A stretch of 64,000 bases of DNA from Paracentrotus lividus (lineage: Eukaryota > Echinodermata > Echinoidea > Camarodonta > Echinidae). The notes beneath the pieces are model-generated. The model was not told where the DNA came from. It was given only the letters and a program-made list of their open reading frames with translations, and searched no databases. Each line of letters starts with the position of its first letter. The stretch's first letter is position 1. Both the position numbers and the translations under genes were made by a program. The DNA lies in the NCBI GenBank assembly GCA_940671915.1, contig CALNVZ010003426.1, positions 40,216,318 through 40,280,317 of the forward strand, written 5' to 3'. This document shows positions 61,748 through 64,000 of this stretch, in pieces.

Positions 61748-62024
61748 CTATCTAAAACGATATGTATCATGAATATAAACCTACAATTCCCGTGTAAATA
61801 CTTCGTTCGACATCAATAATTGTTTCAAAGTGGGATTGTTCAGTTTAATCCTAAATTTTAAGAGACTTCTCTCATTGTTGTATTTTCAACAATGGACAAT
61901 AAAATGTTCTACAGTTTCACTTCCTTGGCAAACTTCACAGAGACCAGTATCATGCTGATTAATTTGAAAAGGGTAATAGTTTAAACTACATTTACCCACT
62001 TTTATTGTTGCATCAAGCATTCTT
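61748..62024 (-). pseudogene. LINE reverse-transcriptase ORF, C-terminal remnant
   Basis: One minus-strand frame from 62024 reads RMLDATIKVGKCS, then CEVCQGSETVEHFIVHC, then KYNNERSLLKF and finally VYIHDTYRF before a stop at 61748. The C-x2-C, E-T-x2-H-F and final C spacing, and the closing YI-x2-T-x-RF, are typical of the end of the reverse-transcriptase ORF in non-LTR retrotransposons (Jockey/CR1/L2-type). Two stop codons interrupt the frame, directly after the HC and before VYIHD, so it is dead. The upstream enzyme domains are not found. Confidence 0.65.
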
Positions 62025-62093
62025 CTCTACGAGATAATATCCAAGAGAAAATTGCAAAAGAGGGCGGTATGTAAACTTAATGGTGGTAGGTTT

Positions 62094-62300
62094 TTTTTAG
62101 TTCATTTAATTTCGTTTCGTTTATTTCCATTTTCATCAATACAAATAAAATTACATAATTTACATTGTATATGATATAAAAATGAAACATAAGGAATGTA
62201 GTTAAAAAGAACAATTGCAACATGCATAAATTAAACATGTTTGTCATGGAGGGGACTGCTGAAAAAGCAAAGCTTGTAGGTTGCAGACCCCTTTGTGACT
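62094..62300 (-). mobile_element. LINE-type 3' untranslated fragment
   Basis: The reverse strand runs from CAGCAGTCCCCTCCATG to an AT-rich end reading GTATTGATGAAAATGGAAA and then TAAACGAAACGAAA. This looks like a non-LTR retrotransposon 3' end. It lies beside the LINE coding remnant in the same orientation but upstream of it, so it is probably a separate copy. Confidence 0.4.
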
Positions 62301-62804
62301 CAAAGGTTTATGGCGATCGACTCAGTTTTGTAATTATAGATTAGCTCAAACTTTTGTTTGAGAGCTCAACCCTTTTGCTAAGTTTTATTGTCCTATAACT
62401 ATTCATACAATTCTCTTGATAACTAATTTTCTACTTTATATTCATCAAAAAGATCCATTCATTATGGTCGGTGTACGAATGCATCATTCTTGTTCGCATT
62501 TCTCTTTCAATCTTTGCCTTGTATTGTTTTAGTTTACATGACTGCCAAAACAATTGTTGGTTAGCATCCAAAGGAACATAAGACTTTAAATCATATCGCA
62601 ATTAAATAAATTATGAAAAGAATACCCCTATTATTTCATTGTTATTTTGATGCAGTTGGCACTAGAGTTATTAGTATAATCGTTTTAAGTTTAGTTGTAT
62701 GGGCAGCAATTTTCCGTATTTACACTTACAGAACGCACTTTGTATCATAAAGAATGTATATATTTTTCGCCACAAAATAAAGGAATATATAAAGGATATG
62801 TGGG

Positions 62805-63010
62805 TGGTTGGTTGGTTGATTGATTGGGTTTTGACAGACATGTATCAATCACAAATATTCATTTACATCTTAGTCCGACCTTTACCATCACAATCCGAAA
62901 GGCGTGACTAGGATTCGAACCCGGGTCTGATAAGAGTCTTCAGAGTCAGTTTGAAGGCTGATGCCCCTGATGCAGAGAGGTAACAATGAGCGTACCGTTT
63001 GACCTACTCC
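62805..63010 (-). mobile_element. tRNA-derived SINE, copy B
   Basis: It has the same ordered parts as copy A on the reverse strand: GGAGTAGGTC, TCTCTGCATCAGG, CCGGGTTCGAATCC, AGTCACGCCTTTCGG, and a tail with GTCAAAACCCAATCAA followed by CCAA repeats. Its B box is intact. It is about 40 bp longer than copy A, in the stretch between the A-box-like head and the B box. Confidence 0.7.
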
Positions 63011-63483
63011 TGATCCCTTTAACTCCAGGTATTCCGGGACTCAAAGTTACTAAACCTTATAAGATATCATATATACTTTTCTATCATGAGGCAATCTTTA
63101 TTACAGTCGACGCCGGTATACCATGGTCTTTTTTTTGTTTTTCTTCGTTGACAGCAACTTTTACAAACAAGACGCCATCTAGTGGTTGAATAGAGAAATG
63201 CCTACATTGACGAATTCACCACATTGCATATGCTAGATGTATTGAAATTGAGCTATTCGGACGTTTGGCAGTTTAAAAGGGTAGAGGAGAGAATGGAGAT
63301 AGGAAAACCGGTATATTTCAAAGAAGAATTAGACAGAGATATAGAAAAGGAGGAGAGATATATATAAAAAGAAAATAAAATGTAAAAATAAATAGAAAGA
63401 GGCATAATGAGACAGTGATGAGGGAGAAGCGGAGGATTCATTTCACAATGTCGATACATCACTGTATAGAGGGGGAGAGAGAG

Positions 63484-63532
<49 letters not shown>

Positions 63533-63920
63533 CGGGTGAAGAAAAGGACGATTTAAAATTCTAACTCTGTCCTCCTATTCTCTTTGGTGTCTCGAAATTC
63601 ATTTATTCTTCCGGTATAGTCATGATAACACTGCTTTATGTCAGTCTGGAAATTATGCAAATAATAAAGATTAAAATTAAAGATTGACATTAAAAAAAAA
63701 AATTGGCTGAAAGCGATATATTTATGAGACGGCTTGCCTAAATTTGTCATATTCCATTATACTTTTTTTGCTGCTGGAAAACTGTCTATGCTGCTCTGCT
63801 GTCGACACAATTAATTAGTGGTTAAATCAGTCATGTCCAGACCACCAAGTCATGAATTCATACTACGTAATGTTAGTCATGTTAGTAGTCCTAAATCGAG
63901 GGTCGATGCCATTAATGCTG
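63011..63920. other. No recognisable gene; GA microsatellite
   Basis: A (GA)n tract lies at about 63474-63530. Nothing else is supported. Confidence 0.5.
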
Positions 63921-64000
63921 CAGTCCCATAGACACATACGTTGAGTTACGTCAAGTTGCGTCCAAAAATCATTTTCTTTTTTTTCGGATCCCCACGGTTG
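63921..64000 (+). mobile_element. Partial MITE, same family as 8149-8372
   Basis: It begins CAGTCCCATAGACACATACG and continues with GTTGCGTCCAAAAATCATTT and a CGGATCCCCAC part, in the same order as the left end of the 8149 element but diverged. It is cut by the end of the window. Confidence 0.75.

Overview
This window is a gene-poor, AT-rich stretch of an animal genome, crowded with small non-coding mobile elements, microsatellites and palindromes. Repeated words such as TAGGCCTA, L2-type LINE tails, tRNA-derived SINEs, a Ty3/gypsy-type LTR element and many MITEs fit a marine deuterostome. An echinoderm, perhaps a sea urchin, is my best guess; this is inference, and no diagnostic host gene is present. 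I find no complete host gene. The only host coding candidate is a possible first exon of a secreted protein on the minus strand (13756-13923). Most longer reading frames are accidental translations of microsatellites, tandem arrays or transposon ends.

Layout, left to right. 1-960: higher-order tandem repeat. 2293-2411: small MITE with nested hairpins. 2771-3216: GT/GA microsatellites. 4514-5446: element built from six copies of one 14-nt word. 8149-8372: TA-flanked MITE, with a second copy cut by the window end at 63921. 11957-12295: hAT-type MITE with 8-bp target duplication. 16429-16920 and 17094-17741: two more iterated-word elements. 19716-20639: inverted-repeat element carrying a nested MITE. 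23228-23783: mariner-type MITE. 26022-26807: fourth iterated-word element with a hAT-like hairpin inside it. 26930-30795: decayed and fresh arrays of a palindromic word in mainly opposite orientations.

31014-32782: a 267-bp ATT tract, then a MITE with a copy of its own family inside it, then more ATT. 35166-35388: imperfect MITE. 37059-41077: recent but broken Ty3/gypsy-type LTR element. 42081-42675: three copies of a roughly 200-bp tandem unit. 45467-45663: third copy of the nested MITE family. 46164-48673: 2.5-kb GC-ended element. 49682-49820: foldback. 49836-54645: two 1.17-kb inverted arms around a 2.45-kb core with a 25-N gap, possibly an assembly artefact. 56426-56839: long palindrome carrying a hammerhead-like core in each arm. 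57335-58003: Harbinger-like element. 59130-63010: two copies of one SINE family and a LINE C-terminal remnant.

The main biological content is non-autonomous transposons. None of the elements (except the LTR fossil and the LINE scrap) encodes a recognisable enzyme, so all would have needed proteins supplied from elsewhere. The most unusual theme is that at least four elements with different sequences share one design: a 14-18-nt word repeated four to seven or more times in both orientations at and near the ends. I saw no new protein-coding system.
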